A stretch of 64,000 nt of DNA from Plantibacter auratus (GCF_050587365.1 NZ_JBOBFV010000003.1:430619-494618), one strand, 5' to 3'; numbered from the stretch's first letter, positions 1 through 10,357 are shown. Numbers and translations: made by a program. The notes: a model not told the origin generated them from the sequence alone.

Positions 1-1595
1 GCACGAGCCGCCTCGAGCGTGTAGCGTCGCAACTCGCTCCGGACGTCGCCGAGCGCGGCCGGGGTGACCGAGAGACTCGTCGCCCCGAGGCCGACGAGCA
101 CGACCGCGAGGGCCGGATCCGCTGCCGCCTCCCCGCAGACGCCGATCGAGCGCCCCGAGGCGAGACCGGCGTCGCCGACGAGCTTGACGAGCCGCAGCAC
201 GGCCGGGTGCCACGGGTCCTGATACGAGCCGAGCGGCCCGAGCAGACGGTCCGCCGCGAGCGTGTACTGCGTCAGATCGTTAGTTCCGATGCTCACGAAG
301 TCCGCGACCCCGAGGATCTGCGCGGCGAGCAGTGCACTCGACGGCACCTCGATCATGGTCCCGACCGTCCGCAGGCCGAGCCGCTTGGCGAGGGTCACGA
401 ACGCCGCGGCCTCGGGGAGGTCGGCGATCATCGGGGCCATCACCCAGAGGTCCGCCTCGTGGGCGTCCTGTGCGAGCGCGAGCGCCGTGAGCTGGTCTCG
501 GAGCACCTCGTCACGAGCTCGGAGCGCCCGGATACCCCGCACCCCGAGCGCCGGGTTGGGCTCGGCCTCGTCCGGTCGGAGGAAGGCGAGCGGCTTGTCG
601 GCTCCGGCGTCGAACACCCGGACGACGACCCGCTTGCCCGGGAACGCCGCGAGCAACTCGCCGTAGCGGTCAGCCTGCTCGGCGACGCCCGGCGCCTCCG
701 CGCGGTCGAGGAAGAGCAGCTCGGTGCGGAACAGCCCGACCCCCTCGGCGCCGAGGGCCAGGGCACCGGCCGCGCCGGCGACGGACCCGAGGTTCGCGAG
801 CAGGGGCACCGGGGTGCCGTCGGCGAGTTCGCCCGGCGAGCGCGGTGAGACCCGCACGCGCTCGGCCGCGGTGGACCTGGCCGACCGCACCTCGCGTTTC
901 GTCGGCGACCCGGTGACGACCCCGGCTCCGGCGTCGACGAGGACGATCTCACCGTCCTCGAACTGCTCGGCTCCGGCGACGCCCACGACGGCGATGAGGG
1001 ACTGCTCGCGCGCGAGGATGGCCGTGTGCGAGGTCGCCGAGCCGCCACTCGTGACGAGTGCCAGCACCCGATCGAGGTCGAGGAGCGCAGCGTCTGCCGG
1101 AGCGAGGTCCGCGGCGACGAGGACGAACGGCTCGTCCGACTCGGGTGGTCCGGGGACAGGTCGGCCGAGCAAGCGCGCGATGACCCGTTGCGAGACATCA
1201 CCGACGTCGGTCGCGCGCGCCGCCATCGGCTCCCCCAGGTTGAAGAGGACCTGCTGGACCGTCGCCAGGGCCTCGAACACGGCGCGCTCCGCGGAACGCC
1301 CCGCTGCGATGCGCGTCGCGACGTCCTCCGCGAGTGCGGGATCATCGGCCATGACCGCCTGCGCTTCGAGCACGTCCTGCGCATGTCCGCCGGCTCGTCG
1401 AGCCCGCTCCTCGAGGTCGGCCCGCGTCGCGCTGAGCGCCGCGACGGCCCTGGCTTGTTCGAGCGTGACGTCCCCGCCGAACGGGTCGGCACTCGGTTCG
1501 GGCAGCGGCTCCGGCATGCGGAGCACGGGACCGGCGACGACGCCGCGTCCGACGCCGGTGCCGGTGAACGTGCGTTGCCCCTCCGCCTCGCGCAT
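1..1595 (-). CDS. ptsI: PTS Enzyme I (phosphoenolpyruvate-protein phosphotransferase), C-terminus cut by window edge
   Basis: Takes phosphate from PEP and passes it to HPr, the first step of the cytoplasmic PTS relay for sugar uptake. About 531 codons are present of a family length near 560, so only some 30 C-terminal residues are missing off the left edge. The N-terminal part matches the PEP-utilising N domain, and the phospho-histidine motif GGSATSHTAILAR is visible with the active His at residue 190, where the family places it. The ATG at 1595 is chosen because a TAGGGT box ends exactly 6 bp upstream, as expected for a leaderless transcript. The gene is divergent from the BrkB-like gene. 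No HPr or sugar-specific Enzyme II is visible in the window. Confidence 0.93.
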   Translation of the reverse strand, partial: MREAEGQRTFTGTGVGRGVVAGPVLRMPEPLPEPSADPFGGDVTLEQARAVAALSATRADLEERARRAGGHAQDVLEAQAVMADDPALAEDVATRIAAGRSAERAVFEALATVQQVLFNLGEPMAARATDVGDVSQRVIARLLGRPVPGPPESDEPFVLVAADLAPADAALLDLDRVLALVTSGGSATSHTAILAREQSLIAVVGVAGAEQFEDGEIVLVDAGAGVVTGSPTKREVRSARSTAAERVRVSPRSPGELADGTPVPLLANLGSVAGAAGALALGAEGVGLFRTELLFLDRAEAPGVAEQADRYGELLAAFPGKRVVVRVFDAGADKPLAFLRPDEAEPNPALGVRGIRALRARDEVLRDQLTALALAQDAHEADLWVMAPMIADLPEAAAFVTLAKRLGLRTVGTMIEVPSSALLAAQILGVADFVSIGTNDLTQYTLAADRLLGPLGSYQDPWHPAVLRLVKLVGDAGLASGRSIGVCGEAAADPALAVVLVGLGATSLSVTPAALGDVRSELRRYTLEAAR

Positions 1596-1601
1596 GGTTC
1601 G

Positions 1602-1646
1602 ACCCTAGTGCACCGCCTCTCCCCCGGTCCGGCCCGCTTGTAGGCT
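1602..1646. promoter_or_regulatory. Divergent leaderless promoter pair (ptsI / BrkB-like)
   Basis: The 57-bp intergenic gap holds two -10-like boxes, one per strand: TAGGGT (1602-1607, minus) and TAGGCT (1641-1646, plus). Each ends 6 bp before its start codon (ATG at 1595, GTG at 1653). No Shine-Dalgarno sequence is seen for either gene, so leaderless transcription is inferred. Confidence 0.55.
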
Positions 1647-1652
1647 GGTCCG

Positions 1653-2960
1653 GTGACCAATCCGCGTGCGCCGAGGAAGGACTCCGCCGACGCGCCGGAC
1701 GCCGGTACGACCCCCAGGGTGCGGCTCCAACAGACGCCACCGCCACTCGTGTTCCAATGGATCCAGAACAGCGAGAACCCGTTCATCCGACGGCTCGCGC
1801 CCCGCGCGGCGAGAGCGGAGCGCGCCACGACGTGGGTCATGCGGCTGAAGCCCTATCGCGTCATCCATCGGTATCTCGCCATGGACGGCAACCTCCTGGC
1901 CGCCGGGATCAGCTTCCAGGCCGTCTTCGCCGTGTTCGCCGCGGTCTACGTCGGATTCGCCATCACCGGCATCTGGCTCGGCAACAACGCCGAGGTCTTC
2001 CAGGCGCTGGTGGAGATCATCAACCGCGCCGTCCCCGGCCTCATCGGCACCGACGGCGAAGGCATCATCGCCGAGGAGCAGTTGTCGAGCGCCTCGCTGC
2101 TCGGCTGGACCGGGGTCATCGCCGCCGTCGGTCTCATCTGGACGGCGATCGGCTGGCTGTACTACACCCGGCAGGCGGTCAGGTCGATCTTCGCGCTCCC
2201 GAAGGTCGCGGCCAGCTTCTTCCTGCTCAAGGTCGTCGACCTCGTGCTGGCACTCGCCTTCGGCGTCCTTCTCCTCGTCTCCGCGACGCTGTCGGTCGCC
2301 AGCACACAGGCACTCAGCTGGCTGCTGTCACTGGTCGGCTTGGAGGGCACCTTCTGGGTGACCGTCGGCAGCCGGGTCGTCGGGCTGGTCGTCGCGGTGG
2401 TCGTGAACCTCGTCACCCTCGGCGCCATGTACCGCGTGCTCAGCCGGATCCGAATCCCGTGGCGCAACCTCTTCGGAGGCGCGCTCCTCGGCAGCCTGGT
2501 GCTCTCACTCCTGAGCGTCGCGAGCAGTGCGGTGATCGCCGGGGCCTCCCGGAACCCGTTGCTCGCGACCTTCGCGGTGTTCATCGGCCTCATGCTGTGG
2601 TTCAACCTCGTGAGCCGCGTCATCCTCGCCTCCGCCGCCTGGATCGCCGTGGGGCTCGACGACCAGGGCATCAGTGTGCGCACGACGACGCCGGAGGAGC
2701 AGGCGGCCGAAGAGCTGGCGGCCAGGAGGCTGATCGCCGAGGCGGAACTGCGGGAGGCTCGCGAATCCCTTCGGCGCGCCAAGGGCCCGGCGGTCTGGTT
2801 CGCCCGCAGGCGCGTCCGGCACGCCGAGGAGGCCTCGGCCGACCTCATCCGAGAGCACGGCGAAGCCCCCGAGTCGCCAGCGGCGGACGCGTCGGACCCG
2901 CCCCATCGCCGACGCCAGGGCGGGCGCCGGGGCCAGGGCGTTGTCGGCCCCCGCGACTAA
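1653..2960 (+). CDS. YihY/BrkB family inner-membrane protein
   Basis: A 435-residue polytopic membrane protein of the YihY/BrkB (formerly called RNase BN) family, whose molecular function is unsettled. The family core starts near residue 65 (LAMDGNLLAAGISFQAVFAV) and runs through about six hydrophobic segments to near residue 330. A charged, helical cytoplasmic tail of about 100 residues rich in Glu, Ala and Arg follows. The first 60 residues are polar and Pro-rich. The GTG start at 1653 is supported by the TAGGCT box 6 bp upstream. The stop is 9 bp before xthA, but xthA seems to have its own leaderless promoter overlapping this stop codon. Confidence 0.85.
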   Translation: MTNPRAPRKDSADAPDAGTTPRVRLQQTPPPLVFQWIQNSENPFIRRLAPRAARAERATTWVMRLKPYRVIHRYLAMDGNLLAAGISFQAVFAVFAAVYVGFAITGIWLGNNAEVFQALVEIINRAVPGLIGTDGEGIIAEEQLSSASLLGWTGVIAAVGLIWTAIGWLYYTRQAVRSIFALPKVAASFFLLKVVDLVLALAFGVLLLVSATLSVASTQALSWLLSLVGLEGTFWVTVGSRVVGLVVAVVVNLVTLGAMYRVLSRIRIPWRNLFGGALLGSLVLSLLSVASSAVIAGASRNPLLATFAVFIGLMLWFNLVSRVILASAAWIAVGLDDQGISVRTTTPEEQAAEELAARRLIAEAELREARESLRRAKGPAVWFARRRVRHAEEASADLIREHGEAPESPAADASDPPHRRRQGGRRGQGVVGPRD

Positions 2961-2963
2961 GCT
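2958..2963 (+). promoter_or_regulatory. Leaderless -10 box of xthA
   Basis: TAAGCT overlaps the stop codon of the upstream gene and ends 6 bp before the xthA ATG. A GGAGG lies only 1 nt from the ATG, too close to act as a normal ribosome-binding site, which favours a leaderless start here. Confidence 0.45.
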
Positions 2964-2969
2964 GGAGGC

Positions 2970-3815
2970 ATGTCTGCACCCCTCCGCATCGCCAGTGTCA
3001 ACGTCAACGGAGTCCGCGCGGCCTTCCGCAAAGGGATGGGCGACTGGCTCGAAGACCGCGGGGTCGACATCCTCGCTCTGCAGGAGGTCCGCGCCGCGAC
3101 GAGCGACCTCGAGACGCTCTTCGGACCGGAGTGGAACATCCTGCACGATGCCGCGACCGCCAAGGGGCGCGCCGGCGTCGCGATCGTCAGCCGTCGCTCG
3201 GCGGGCATCCACCGCGTCGCCCTCGGAGCCGACGACTTCGACAGCGCGGGTCGGTGGATCGAGGCCGACTTCGACATCGACGGCACCCTCGTCACGGTCG
3301 TGAGCACCTACGTGCACTCCGGCGAGGTCGACACACCCAAGCAGGTCGAGAAGTTCCGCTTCCTCGAGGCGATGCTCGAGCGGCTGCCCGCGCTGCGCGA
3401 GCACAACCCGCTGTCCCTCGTCGTCGGCGACCTCAACGTCGGCCACACCGAGCTCGACATCAAGAACTGGAAGGGCAACGTCAAGCGTGCCGGCTTCCTG
3501 CCTGCCGAGCGGTCCTACTTCGACCGCTACCTCGGCCCGGCGGGCGAGACCGTGACGGGGGTCGACGGCGTGACCGGCACCGGCCTCGGCTGGGTCGACA
3601 TCGGGCGTCAGTCCGCCGGCCAGGTCCCCGGTCCCTACACCTGGTGGTCCCAGCGCGGCCAGGCCTTCGACACCGACACCGGCTGGCGCATCGACTACCA
3701 GCTCGCCACGCCCGAGCTCGCAGCCCTCGCGTCCGGTTACACGATCGACCGGGCCGCCGCGTACGACCAGCGATGGTCCGATCACGCCCCCGTCGTCGTC
3801 GACTACGCCGTCTGA
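2970..3815 (+). CDS. xthA: Exodeoxyribonuclease III (AP endonuclease)
   Basis: Mg-dependent 3'-5' exonuclease and apurinic/apyrimidinic endonuclease of base-excision repair. The 281 residues match the ExoIII/EEP family. The N-terminal strand IASVNVNGVR carries the metal-site Asn, LQEVRA the metal-binding Glu, VVGDLNVGHTELDIKN the catalytic Asp and Asn, and RWSDHAPVVVDY at the C-terminus the catalytic Asp-His pair. Length is slightly above the E. coli enzyme (268). The start is the only one that keeps the first beta strand intact. It lies upstream of trpS with a 71-bp gap; co-transcription is possible but not shown. Confidence 0.95.
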   Translation: MSAPLRIASVNVNGVRAAFRKGMGDWLEDRGVDILALQEVRAATSDLETLFGPEWNILHDAATAKGRAGVAIVSRRSAGIHRVALGADDFDSAGRWIEADFDIDGTLVTVVSTYVHSGEVDTPKQVEKFRFLEAMLERLPALREHNPLSLVVGDLNVGHTELDIKNWKGNVKRAGFLPAERSYFDRYLGPAGETVTGVDGVTGTGLGWVDIGRQSAGQVPGPYTWWSQRGQAFDTDTGWRIDYQLATPELAALASGYTIDRAAAYDQRWSDHAPVVVDYAV

Positions 3816-3886
3816 CCCTCCGGCATCACGCCACCCCACCACTCCGTGCCCCGGCTCCGGCCGCTCATCCCTCTGCGAGAACCCAC

Positions 3887-4891
3887 ATGACCAAGCCACG
3901 CCTGTACTCCGGCATGCAGCCCTCCGCCGACTCGCTCCACCTCGGCAACTACATCGGTGCCCTCCTGCAGTGGAAGCAGATGCAGCAGGAGCACGACGCC
4001 TTCTTCAGCATCGTCGACCTGCACGCGATCACGGTGCCGCAGGACCCCGCCGAGCTCCGCGAGAAGACCCGTCGCACGGCCGCCCAGTACATCGCCGCAG
4101 GCATCGACCCCTCGGCGTCGACCCTGTACGTCCAGTCGCACGTCCCGGCGCACGCACAGCTCGCCTGGGTGCTCAACACGATCACCGGCATGGGCGAGGC
4201 CGCGCGCATGACGCAGTTCAAGGACAAGTCGGCCAAGCACGGGCGCGACGCCTCGTCGGTCGGGCTCTTCGCCTACCCGATCCTCATGGCGGCGGACATC
4301 CTGCTCTACCAGACCGACATCGTGCCGGTCGGCGACGACCAGCGGCAGCACATCGAGCTCACGCGCGACCTCGCCGAGCGGTTCAACGCCCGCTTCGGCG
4401 ACACCTTCGTCGTCCCGAAGGCGCAGATCCAGAAGGACTCCGCACGCATCTACGACCTCCAGAACCCGACGTCGAAGATGTCGAAGTCCGCCGAGACCCC
4501 GGCGGGGATCATCTGGTTGCTCGACGAGCCGAAGGTCACGCAGAAGAAGATCATGCGTGCGGTCACCGACAACGACGGCGTCATCGCCTTCGACGCACAG
4601 GAGAAGCCCGGTGTCTCGAACCTGCTGAGCATCTACTCCGCGATCACCGGCTCCCCCATCGAGGCCGTCGTCGGCGAGTTCGAGGGTCGTGGCTACGGCG
4701 ACCTCAAGAAGGGTCTCGCCGAGGTCGTCGTGGGCGAACTCGAGCCGGTCCGTGCGCGCGCGCTCGAGCTCCTCGACGACCCCGCCGAGCTCGACCGCCT
4801 GCTCGCGGTCAACGCCGCCCGCGCGACCGAGGTCGCCGAGCAGACCCTCGCAGAGGTCTACGACCGCGTCGGACTCCTCCGCCGCGCCTGA
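3887..4891 (+). CDS. trpS: Tryptophanyl-tRNA synthetase
   Basis: Charges tRNA-Trp with tryptophan in the cytoplasm. The 334-residue length is normal for this class Ic synthetase. Visible signatures are GMQPS followed by the HIGH-like HLGNYIGAL near residue 17, the substrate-loop GDDQRQHIELTRDLAERFN, and the KMSKS loop as TSKMSKSAET near residue 200. The longer upstream open frame that includes this gene is an antisense/out-of-frame artefact of the preceding genes; the start at 3887 matches the family N-terminus exactly. Two hairpins follow the stop codon and separate it from the convergent glpK. Confidence 0.97.
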   Translation: MTKPRLYSGMQPSADSLHLGNYIGALLQWKQMQQEHDAFFSIVDLHAITVPQDPAELREKTRRTAAQYIAAGIDPSASTLYVQSHVPAHAQLAWVLNTITGMGEAARMTQFKDKSAKHGRDASSVGLFAYPILMAADILLYQTDIVPVGDDQRQHIELTRDLAERFNARFGDTFVVPKAQIQKDSARIYDLQNPTSKMSKSAETPAGIIWLLDEPKVTQKKIMRAVTDNDGVIAFDAQEKPGVSNLLSIYSAITGSPIEAVVGEFEGRGYGDLKKGLAEVVVGELEPVRARALELLDDPAELDRLLAVNAARATEVAEQTLAEVYDRVGLLRRA

Positions 4892-4900
4892 TCCCGCCCG

Positions 4901-4924
4901 CGTTCGCCCATCTTCGGGCGAACG
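4901..4924 (+). terminator. Hairpin after trpS
   Basis: CGTTCGCCC (4901-4909) pairs perfectly with GGGCGAACG (4916-4924) around a 6-nt loop, 9 bp after the trpS stop. There is no strong U tract, as is common in high-GC actinobacteria. Confidence 0.6.
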
Positions 4925-4935
4925 GATCACGACAG

Positions 4936-4969
4936 AACGGCCCGCCCTCCGCGAGGAGGACGGGCCGTT
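4936..4969. terminator. Bidirectional terminator between trpS and glpK
   Basis: AACGGCCCG (4936-4944) pairs with CGGGCCGTT (4961-4969), and an inner CCTCC/GGAGG stem closes on a GCGA loop. It lies between two convergent genes, 14 bp from the glpK stop, and is symmetric enough to serve both. Confidence 0.75.
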
Positions 4970-4983
4970 CCGGTCGGTCGGGA

Positions 4984-6498
<1,515 letters not shown>

Positions 6499-6599
6499 TG
6501 GATACTCCTTCGTTGCGTGCGTTGCGAGGTGAGGCACCGGAACCGGTACCCCGGGGTGCCGCGGCGGTGATCGTGTCCGGTCACCGCCGCAGCGTCAGG

Positions 6600-7352
6600 T
6601 CAGACGGCCGGGAGCAGCACCATCGAGGCGAGGGCCGCGAGGACACCACCGAGCAGGGGGCCGACGACCGGCACCCAGGCGTAGGACCAGTCGCTCTTGC
6701 CCTTGCCCTTGATGGGGAGGAGGGCGTGGGCGATGCGCGGACCGAGGTCACGTGCCGGGTTGATCGCGCAGCCCGTCGGGCCACCGAGGGAGGCACCGAT
6801 ACCGACGACGAGCAGGGCGACGGGAAGGGCGCCGAGGGCCGCGAGTCCCCCGGGGACGCCCTCGATGACCACCGCGTCGGGGCCGGTCTTGCCGAAGGAC
6901 ATCACGACGAAGACGAGGACGAAGGTCGCGATGACCTCGGTCACGAGGTTCCAGCCGTAGCTGCGGATCTCCGGACCGGTCGAGAAGACACCGAGCTTCT
7001 TGCCCGGGTCCTCCTCCTGGTCGAAGTGCTGCTTGAAGGCGAAGTACGTCAGCACGGCACCGATGAAGGCACCGACCATCTGCGCCGCCCAGTAGACGAG
7101 CGCCGTACCGAAGTCGATCGACCCCGTGGTGAGGAAGCCGATCGTGACGGCGGGGTTCAGGTGTCCGCCGGAGGCGTAGGACACCGTGACACCGGCGAAG
7201 ACCGCGAGGCCCCAACCGAAGTTGATGAGCAGCCAGCCGCCACCGAGGCCCTTGGATTTCGTGAGGATCGCCGTGGCGACCACACCGGTACCGAGGAGGA
7301 CGAGCATCGCCGTCCCCACGGTCTCGGAGAGGAAGATGGTTCCGAGGTTCAT
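6600..7352 (-). CDS. glpF: Glycerol uptake facilitator (aquaglyceroporin)
   Basis: Membrane channel of the MIP family that lets glycerol equilibrate into the cell, where GlpK traps it. The 250 residues contain six hydrophobic segments and both NPA half-helix motifs: GGHLNPAVT (NPA at residues 66-68) and GCAINPARDLGPR near residue 208. The Asp after the second NPA-R (NPARD) is the residue that marks glycerol-type rather than water-type channels. A GAAAGG sequence 11 nt upstream may be the ribosome-binding site. The two nearest upstream ATGs open ORFs of only 4 and 3 codons, each running into the next start by an ATGA overlap. Confidence 0.93.
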   Translation of the reverse strand: MNLGTIFLSETVGTAMLVLLGTGVVATAILTKSKGLGGGWLLINFGWGLAVFAGVTVSYASGGHLNPAVTIGFLTTGSIDFGTALVYWAAQMVGAFIGAVLTYFAFKQHFDQEEDPGKKLGVFSTGPEIRSYGWNLVTEVIATFVLVFVVMSFGKTGPDAVVIEGVPGGLAALGALPVALLVVGIGASLGGPTGCAINPARDLGPRIAHALLPIKGKGKSDWSYAWVPVVGPLLGGVLAALASMVLLPAV

Positions 7353-7445
7353 GTCTTCATTGACCTTTCATAGGTGTGGCCGTGTGGGGGCCGACGCCGA
7401 GGCGCGAGCCCCCGCTGGGCGAGGTTGCACTGACCAGTTGCTTGT

Positions 7446-7475
7446 AAGATAGCCAGCTCCTGTTGCACAGGACAA
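7446..7475 (-). promoter_or_regulatory. Candidate promoter of glpF-glpK
   Basis: On the minus strand, TTGTCC (-35, 7470-7475) and TATCTT (-10, 7446-7451) are separated by 18 bp, predicting a leader of roughly 85 nt. This would let glpFK be transcribed apart from glpD. Confidence 0.5.
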
Positions 7476-7485
7476 GGGCCTTGCC

Positions 7486-7499
7486 TGCACATTCGTGCA
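7486..7499. promoter_or_regulatory. Inverted repeat, possible glp operator
   Basis: TGCAC-ATTC-GTGCA is a perfect 5-bp palindrome around a 4-bp centre, directly next to the glpD stop and just upstream of the candidate glpF promoter. It could be an operator or part of a glpD terminator; I cannot tell which. Confidence 0.35.
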
Positions 7500-9236
7500 T
7501 TATGAGAACGCCGGGGCCTCCTTGGCGGCGTCGACCCGGAGGTCGACCTGGTGGGCGTCGCGCAGGCGGTCGAGCGCTGCGGTGATCTGCGCGGCCCGCT
7601 CGGCGTCGTCCCACCCGATGACACCGCCGACGACGCGGGCGATCTCGTCGACGAGGCCGGCGGTCAGCGATCCGGTGAAGGCGAGGCTCGTACGACGGTG
7701 CAGCACGTCGGAGAGGTGCACGACCTGCTCCTGCTCGACGAGGAACTCCAGCTCCTGCACGCTGTAGTCGGCAGCGCCCTGCAAGCGGTCGTCGCCGTGC
7801 TCGGACAGGTGCTCGAGGAGTGCGGCGGCCTTCGTGCCGTACCGGCCCAGCAGCTGCTCGGCACGCTTGGCACCGATGCCGTCCTCGTGCGCGGCGACCC
7901 AGGTGCGCGTCGCCGAGTCGGTGCGCGGGAAGCCGGCGCCGCCGCCGATCGCGAGGCCGAGGGTCTCCACGGGGCGCGGGGCCCCGATGGTGTTGAGCAC
8001 GTCCGTGCTGAGGTGCTCGGCGAGGGCCCGGAAGGTGGTCCACTTGCCGCCGACGAGGCTGAACACGGTGGTGGACGGACGTGCAGCGGCGGCCCGACGC
8101 TCGATCCGGTAGTCGCGCGACACGAAGCCGGGGGCCTCGTCGTCGTGCTTCGGCAGCGGGCGGATGCCGGAGAACCGGTAGACGATCTGCTCGCGCGAGG
8201 TCGCGATGGTCGGGAAGACGTGCTTCACCAGGTCGAAGAAGTAGTCGACCTCCTCCTCGGTGCAGACGCTCGGGGTGCTCGGGTCGGCGTCGATGTCGGT
8301 CGTGCCGACCATGACCTTGCCCTTGAGCGGGTAGATGAGGACGATGCGGCCGTCCTCGTGCTCGAAGAAGATCTCGCGCCCCTTGGTGGCCGCGTAGAGC
8401 TCCGGGTTGTCGAGGACGATGTGCGAGCCCTTCGTGCCGCCCATGTAGGTCGTCGGCTCGCCGAGGCCGGCGTTCGTGAGGTCGGTCCAGGGGCCGGAGG
8501 TGTTGACCACGACGTCGCTCGTCACGGTGAAGGTCTGGCCGGTGACGGTGTCGCGGAGCTCGACGCCGTCGGCTCCCATGCCGACCGCCTCGACGTAGTT
8601 GACGGCGCGGGCGTGCGGGCCGGCGGCGAGGCCGTCCATGAGGACGTCGAGTGCGAGACGCTCCGGGTCGTGCATGGAGGCGTCGTAGTAGGTCGCCGTG
8701 TACTTGAGGCCCGGGTTCATCTTCGGCAGGTCGGCGAGGGACTTCTTCCGGCCGTGGAAGCGGTGACGCGGCACGCTACCGCCGTCACGGGAGAAGGAGT
8801 CGTACGCGGTGAGGCCGACCTTGATGAGCAGCGCGCCACGCTCCTGCGGCTTGCCCTGCTTGTGGGTGAGGAAGCGCAGCGGTGCAGAGAGGATGCCCGA
8901 GAAGGTCGAGAAGATCGGGACCGTGGTCTCGAGCGGCTTCACGTAGTGCGGCGCGATCTTGATGAGCCCGTTGCGCTCCTGCACCGACTCCTGGACGAGG
9001 CGGAACTCGCCGTTCTCGAGGTACCGGATGCCGCCGTGGATCATGTGGCTCGACGCGGCAGAGGCGCCGGAGGCCCAGTCGTTGCGTTCCACGAGCGTGA
9101 CGTCGACGCCCTGGAGCGCGAGGTCGCGGAAGGTCGCGATGCCGTTGATGCCGCCGCCGATGATGAGCACCGACGCCTGCGGGCGGTCGATGACGGACTG
9201 GACGGTGGAACGGGGAGCTGACGACTTGAGGGACAT
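7500..9236 (-). CDS. glpD: Aerobic glycerol-3-phosphate dehydrogenase
   Basis: FAD enzyme that oxidises sn-glycerol-3-phosphate to dihydroxyacetone phosphate at the inner face of the membrane and feeds electrons to quinone. The 578 residues show the FAD-binding Rossmann motif VLIIGGGINGIATFRDLALQ near residue 20, the family segment SSHMIHGGIRYLE, and the C-terminal DAO-C domain. A GAGG ribosome-binding site stands 8 nt before the ATG at 9236; a longer open frame reaching 9353 lacks family similarity in its extra N-terminus. It is transcribed toward glpF and divergent from a SorC-type regulator. Confidence 0.95.
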   Translation of the reverse strand: MSLKSSAPRSTVQSVIDRPQASVLIIGGGINGIATFRDLALQGVDVTLVERNDWASGASAASSHMIHGGIRYLENGEFRLVQESVQERNGLIKIAPHYVKPLETTVPIFSTFSGILSAPLRFLTHKQGKPQERGALLIKVGLTAYDSFSRDGGSVPRHRFHGRKKSLADLPKMNPGLKYTATYYDASMHDPERLALDVLMDGLAAGPHARAVNYVEAVGMGADGVELRDTVTGQTFTVTSDVVVNTSGPWTDLTNAGLGEPTTYMGGTKGSHIVLDNPELYAATKGREIFFEHEDGRIVLIYPLKGKVMVGTTDIDADPSTPSVCTEEEVDYFFDLVKHVFPTIATSREQIVYRFSGIRPLPKHDDEAPGFVSRDYRIERRAAAARPSTTVFSLVGGKWTTFRALAEHLSTDVLNTIGAPRPVETLGLAIGGGAGFPRTDSATRTWVAAHEDGIGAKRAEQLLGRYGTKAAALLEHLSEHGDDRLQGAADYSVQELEFLVEQEQVVHLSDVLHRRTSLAFTGSLTAGLVDEIARVVGGVIGWDDAERAAQITAALDRLRDAHQVDLRVDAAKEAPAFS

Positions 9237-9296
9237 GAGATGCCTCGCTTCTTCGCGGTTGGTACGCGACGCTGCCGGGATTGCGCGCCGCTGAAT

Positions 9297-9314
9297 GATG
9301 TGACTGAATACATC
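9297..9314. promoter_or_regulatory. Candidate operator between glpD and the SorC regulator
   Basis: GATGT-N8-ACATC forms an inverted repeat in the 134-bp divergent gap. Two partly matching direct copies starting TGAAT (9292 and 9305) overlap it. This AT-richer stretch stands out from its GC-rich surroundings and is the best candidate site for the neighbouring regulator. Confidence 0.4.
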
Positions 9315-9370
9315 GTGACACCCGCTGCAACTCTGAACAGCCCTAGTGAACAAACGTGCAAGGAGACCCG

Positions 9371-10357
9371 ATGTCGCTCGCAGACGCGCTCAGCCAGCCG
9401 GACCGGACGGCCGAGGCGCTCCGCGCCGCACAGCTGTATTACGTGCAGGACCTCACCATGGAGGCCATCGCCCAGGAGCTCCACACCTCCCGGTCGTCGG
9501 TCTCCCGCCTGCTCGGATATGCGCGGGAAAGCGGGCTCGTCGACATCCAGGTGCGCTCCCCGCACGACATGCCGTCGCGGCTCGAGGCGGAGTTCCGCGA
9601 CCGGTTCGGCGTGACCGCCCACATCGTCCCGGTCCCCGACCACACGAGCGACATCGACCGCCTGGAGCGGGTCGCCCTCTCGGCTGCACGTTTTCTCGGC
9701 TCGGTGTTCGACTCGAACATGACGCTCGGCCTGGCATGGGGCTCGACCGTGAGTGCGGTGGCGAGGCACCTCACCCCCAAGCGGACCCACAACTCGCAGA
9801 TCGTCCAGCTGAACGGTGCGGCCAACACGCGCACCTCGGGCATCCTCTACGCGAGTGAGATCCTGCATCGGTACGCGGACGCCTACGGGGCCTACGCGCA
9901 GCAGTTCGCGGTGCCCGCCTTCTTCGACGACCCGTCGACCAAGCTGGCCCTCTGGCGGGAACGCAGCATCCGACGCGTGCTCGAGATCCAACGCCGCATG
10001 GACGTCGCGCTGTTCGGTCTCGGTTCGCAGCTCTCGGGGGTGCCCAGCCACGTCTACGTCGGCGGCTACCTCGACGACAGCGACTTCGAGGCGCTCGCGA
10101 GCGCCGGGGCGGTCGGGGACGTCGCGACCGTGTTCTTCCGCGCCGACGGTTCCTGGCGCGACATCCCCTTCAACAATCGTGCGTCCGGGCCCGATCTCGA
10201 CGTGCTGCGCGGCGTCTCCCGTCGGATCTGCGTGGTCGCGGGAGCCGCCAAGGTGCCCCCGCTCCTCGGGGCGTTGGCGGGCGGGCTCATCTCCGACCTC
10301 GTGGTCGACGAGGGGACCGCCCGCGCGGCGATCGACCAGCACGACGCCCAGCGCTGA
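9371..10357 (+). CDS. SorC-family sugar-binding transcriptional regulator
   Basis: A 328-residue regulator with an N-terminal winged helix-turn-helix (residues 15-60; the recognition region includes HTSRSSVSRLLGYARE) and a C-terminal SorC/DeoR-type sugar-phosphate-binding domain (about 65-325). The ATG at 9371 is chosen over an upstream GTG because an AAGGAG ribosome-binding site lies 6-7 nt before it. It is divergent from glpD-glpF-glpK, so it probably controls glycerol catabolism in response to a phosphorylated intermediate such as glycerol-3-phosphate or DHAP (inference). The usual GlpR of many bacteria belongs to the DeoR family proper, so this is a different regulator type in that position. 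Confidence 0.85.
   Translation: MSLADALSQPDRTAEALRAAQLYYVQDLTMEAIAQELHTSRSSVSRLLGYARESGLVDIQVRSPHDMPSRLEAEFRDRFGVTAHIVPVPDHTSDIDRLERVALSAARFLGSVFDSNMTLGLAWGSTVSAVARHLTPKRTHNSQIVQLNGAANTRTSGILYASEILHRYADAYGAYAQQFAVPAFFDDPSTKLALWRERSIRRVLEIQRRMDVALFGLGSQLSGVPSHVYVGGYLDDSDFEALASAGAVGDVATVFFRADGSWRDIPFNNRASGPDLDVLRGVSRRICVVAGAAKVPPLLGALAGGLISDLVVDEGTARAAIDQHDAQR

Noticed and set aside
1757..4891. A 1044-codon open frame across three genes
   Set aside because: Only its last 334 codons (trpS) are coding. The rest is a GC-rich shadow of the BrkB-like and xthA genes, full of Arg/Pro/Gly.
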